From Ailanthus altissimus (Eukaryota > Streptophyta > Magnoliopsida > Sapindales > Simaroubaceae), in assembly GCA_946807835.1 (NCBI GenBank), contig OX327711.1, forward strand, positions 10,823,501 through 10,887,500: DNA of 64,000 nucleotides, given 5' to 3'. Made by a program: the position numbers and the translations under genes. The notes beneath the pieces are model-generated. The model was given only the letters and a program-made list of their open reading frames with translations. It was not told where the DNA came from and made no database searches. Below are positions 62,466 through 64,000 of the stretch, piece by piece. Position 1 is the first letter of the stretch; every line of letters begins with the position of its first letter.

Positions 62466-63110
62466 TGTTGGGCTCATAACTAGAAAAGCCTAACAAGGTC
62501 TGCAAGCCCAATTAAGAGAGTCACTTAAAGGAAAAAGAAATGAACTAAAAGCCTAAACTGAGAGGCTGGAACTGATAAAGGGACCACAAGTGTCATAATT
62601 ACTAGAATATCTTTTAGAGAAGAAGAATTTGAATCCAATTTGAAAGAAGAACGATTCGAACTCAAACTTTCCTCCCCCTTTTTAGAAGAAAATGCAAGGA
62701 AAACTTGAGTAAGGTTTTAATTCTAATCTCTTTGATTGTTTCTTACCAATTATCTTTTAACTCATGATTAATTAATCTATGCATTAAAATAATCCGTATT
62801 GAACTTCTCCCAGAAAGAACGTGATTCATTATGGAAGTGATTAAAATAGCACCATTACAATCATCAAACAGATTGAATTTTACGCACTATATAAGCCCAC
62901 TGAATTCAAAATATTAAATCATCAGAAAGTGAAGCAAAGAACTTTAAAAGCACTCTTGAGATATTTGAATAATCTTTGAGAGCACCTATACCAAGAGAAA
63001 AGCAGCCTCTTGCTTGCATGATAAACACTCCCATGCATCGCACTTGATTTCTTTTATTGTTATTGACTTGAGCATCAGAGTGTTTTTAGAACCAACTAAA
63101 AGTTGAAGGC
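62466..63110 (+). repeat. Probable 3' LTR of the Tat-type gypsy element
   Basis: A purine tract TATGGGAGGGCAT (62452-62464) precedes TGTTGGGCTCATAAC. About 600 bp later comes TTGACTTGAGCATCAGAGTG (63063-63082), a phrase typical of Tat-lineage LTRs (R/U5 part). The 3' end is placed near GAAGGCA around 63108. The matching 5' LTR is not present in the window. Confidence 0.6.
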
Positions 63111-63119
63111 AAGCATTCT

Positions 63120-64000
63120 AAAAAATATTTTGAAGATCTAAGGGCGTGAAAGTAAATTTTTGAGATTCTTAAAACTGTGAACTTCAGTTATATTTATAAT
63201 TATATTTATTTAATAATTTTAACAAGTAATCAAAAAAAATCTATAGAAGTAAAATAAATTGTCAACAAAATTATAGTTTAATAAAATATAATAAATATAT
63301 ATTTAAAAATATATTACAATTTAATTATTGAAAATGCAGCCAATTTTATAAATATTCCAAAAGTTTCTATGTTCATTACAATCAATAACATAGAGGATAA
63401 AGATTCATAGAAGAACAAAACAAAGAGATAATCTACTAACAGAGTATTATGAATCGCATTTGTGGTTCAACTATTACAAAAATATATAAATAAATAACGC
63501 TTGGCATATATATAGAAATTCATCTCACATCTAATAGTGTGCAGTTATAATCAGAAAATAGCTTATATAATATATAATATTAATAATAAAAAATATTCCC
63601 ACCCTTACTCTATCACTCAATTTATTCTCTCTCCTCAACTCATCTATCACTAATCACTTTCTCCATCCATTGTTTTTTGAAAAATTTAGATTGCCCTTAG
63701 TTCTCTTCAAAATCAAAATGAATATGGATTATGATTGGCCTTTGATAACGGAATAAACCAAAATCATCAGCTGAAATTCTCACAATAGTCATTTAGTTAC
63801 AGTTAACTTATTTTCTTTACTTAAACTCATCATATATGTTAAACTTCAACTTCATTTTCCGTGACTTTCTCTATTACCAAATACTCACCAGTGTCAAAAT
63901 TAAATGTCAATTTTATAATTAAGTACCCAATTTTTTTTTATCTTAAGTCAAGTACTCAATGTTAAGATCAAATACTTATCATAATGTTTTTGGGAGATAC
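63120..64000. other. AT-rich DNA at the window end
   Basis: No protein similarity, tandem array or paired terminal repeats were seen. Confidence 0.6.

Overview
This is eudicot plant nuclear DNA. It is AT-rich (roughly two thirds A+T by eye), its genes carry many GT-AG introns, and most of it is old plant transposable elements. I cannot name the species.

Region 1 (1-24.5 kb) is gene-bearing. A 21-exon gene on the plus strand (CDS 281-19031, joined length 701 aa) encodes the organellar primase-helicase Twinkle, which primes and unwinds DNA in mitochondria and plastids. About 3 kb downstream, on the same strand, a 4-exon gene (22019-24105, 512 aa) encodes a patellin (acidic N-terminus, SEC14/CRAL-TRIO, GOLD), closest by recollection to PATL4. 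The same pair is adjacent in Arabidopsis (At1g30680-At1g30690), so this looks like conserved microsynteny. Introns and the intergenic gap hold two hAT-like MITEs, two TRIM retroelements and local tandem duplications. The end of the last patellin exon plus its 3' UTR is duplicated just downstream.

Region 2 (24.6-39.7 kb) is repeats: a decayed MULE with long inverted ends and a transposase relic on the minus strand (24641-27674), an internally deleted Ty1/copia element with both LTRs, PBS and PPT (28158-31486), and a ~215-bp satellite array (33.8-38.3 kb) split by two insertions, a 1.85-kb solo LTR and a ~1-kb A-tailed segment. Removing both insertions restores the array period. A ~42-bp AT-rich minisatellite follows.

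Region 3 (39.7-63.1 kb) is nested Ty3/gypsy DNA. A Tat-like pol fragment is followed by an LTR fragment, then a second Tat-like element (gag, pol, a ~128-bp tandem repeat, an antisense extra ORF and a 3' LTR near 62.5-63.1 kb). The antisense ORF is interrupted by a minus-strand Athila-like element (about 51.0-59.2 kb). That element contains integrase remains, an intronless broken copy of a LONELY GUY (LOG) cytokinin-activating enzyme gene with its own TATA-type promoter, and a 2.6-kb solo LTR with a perfect 5-bp target-site duplication. No intact transposon protein survives anywhere in the window.

The only two genes that look functional are Twinkle and the patellin. Their promoters carry suggestive elements: clustered site II motifs for Twinkle and MSA-like MYB sites for the patellin.
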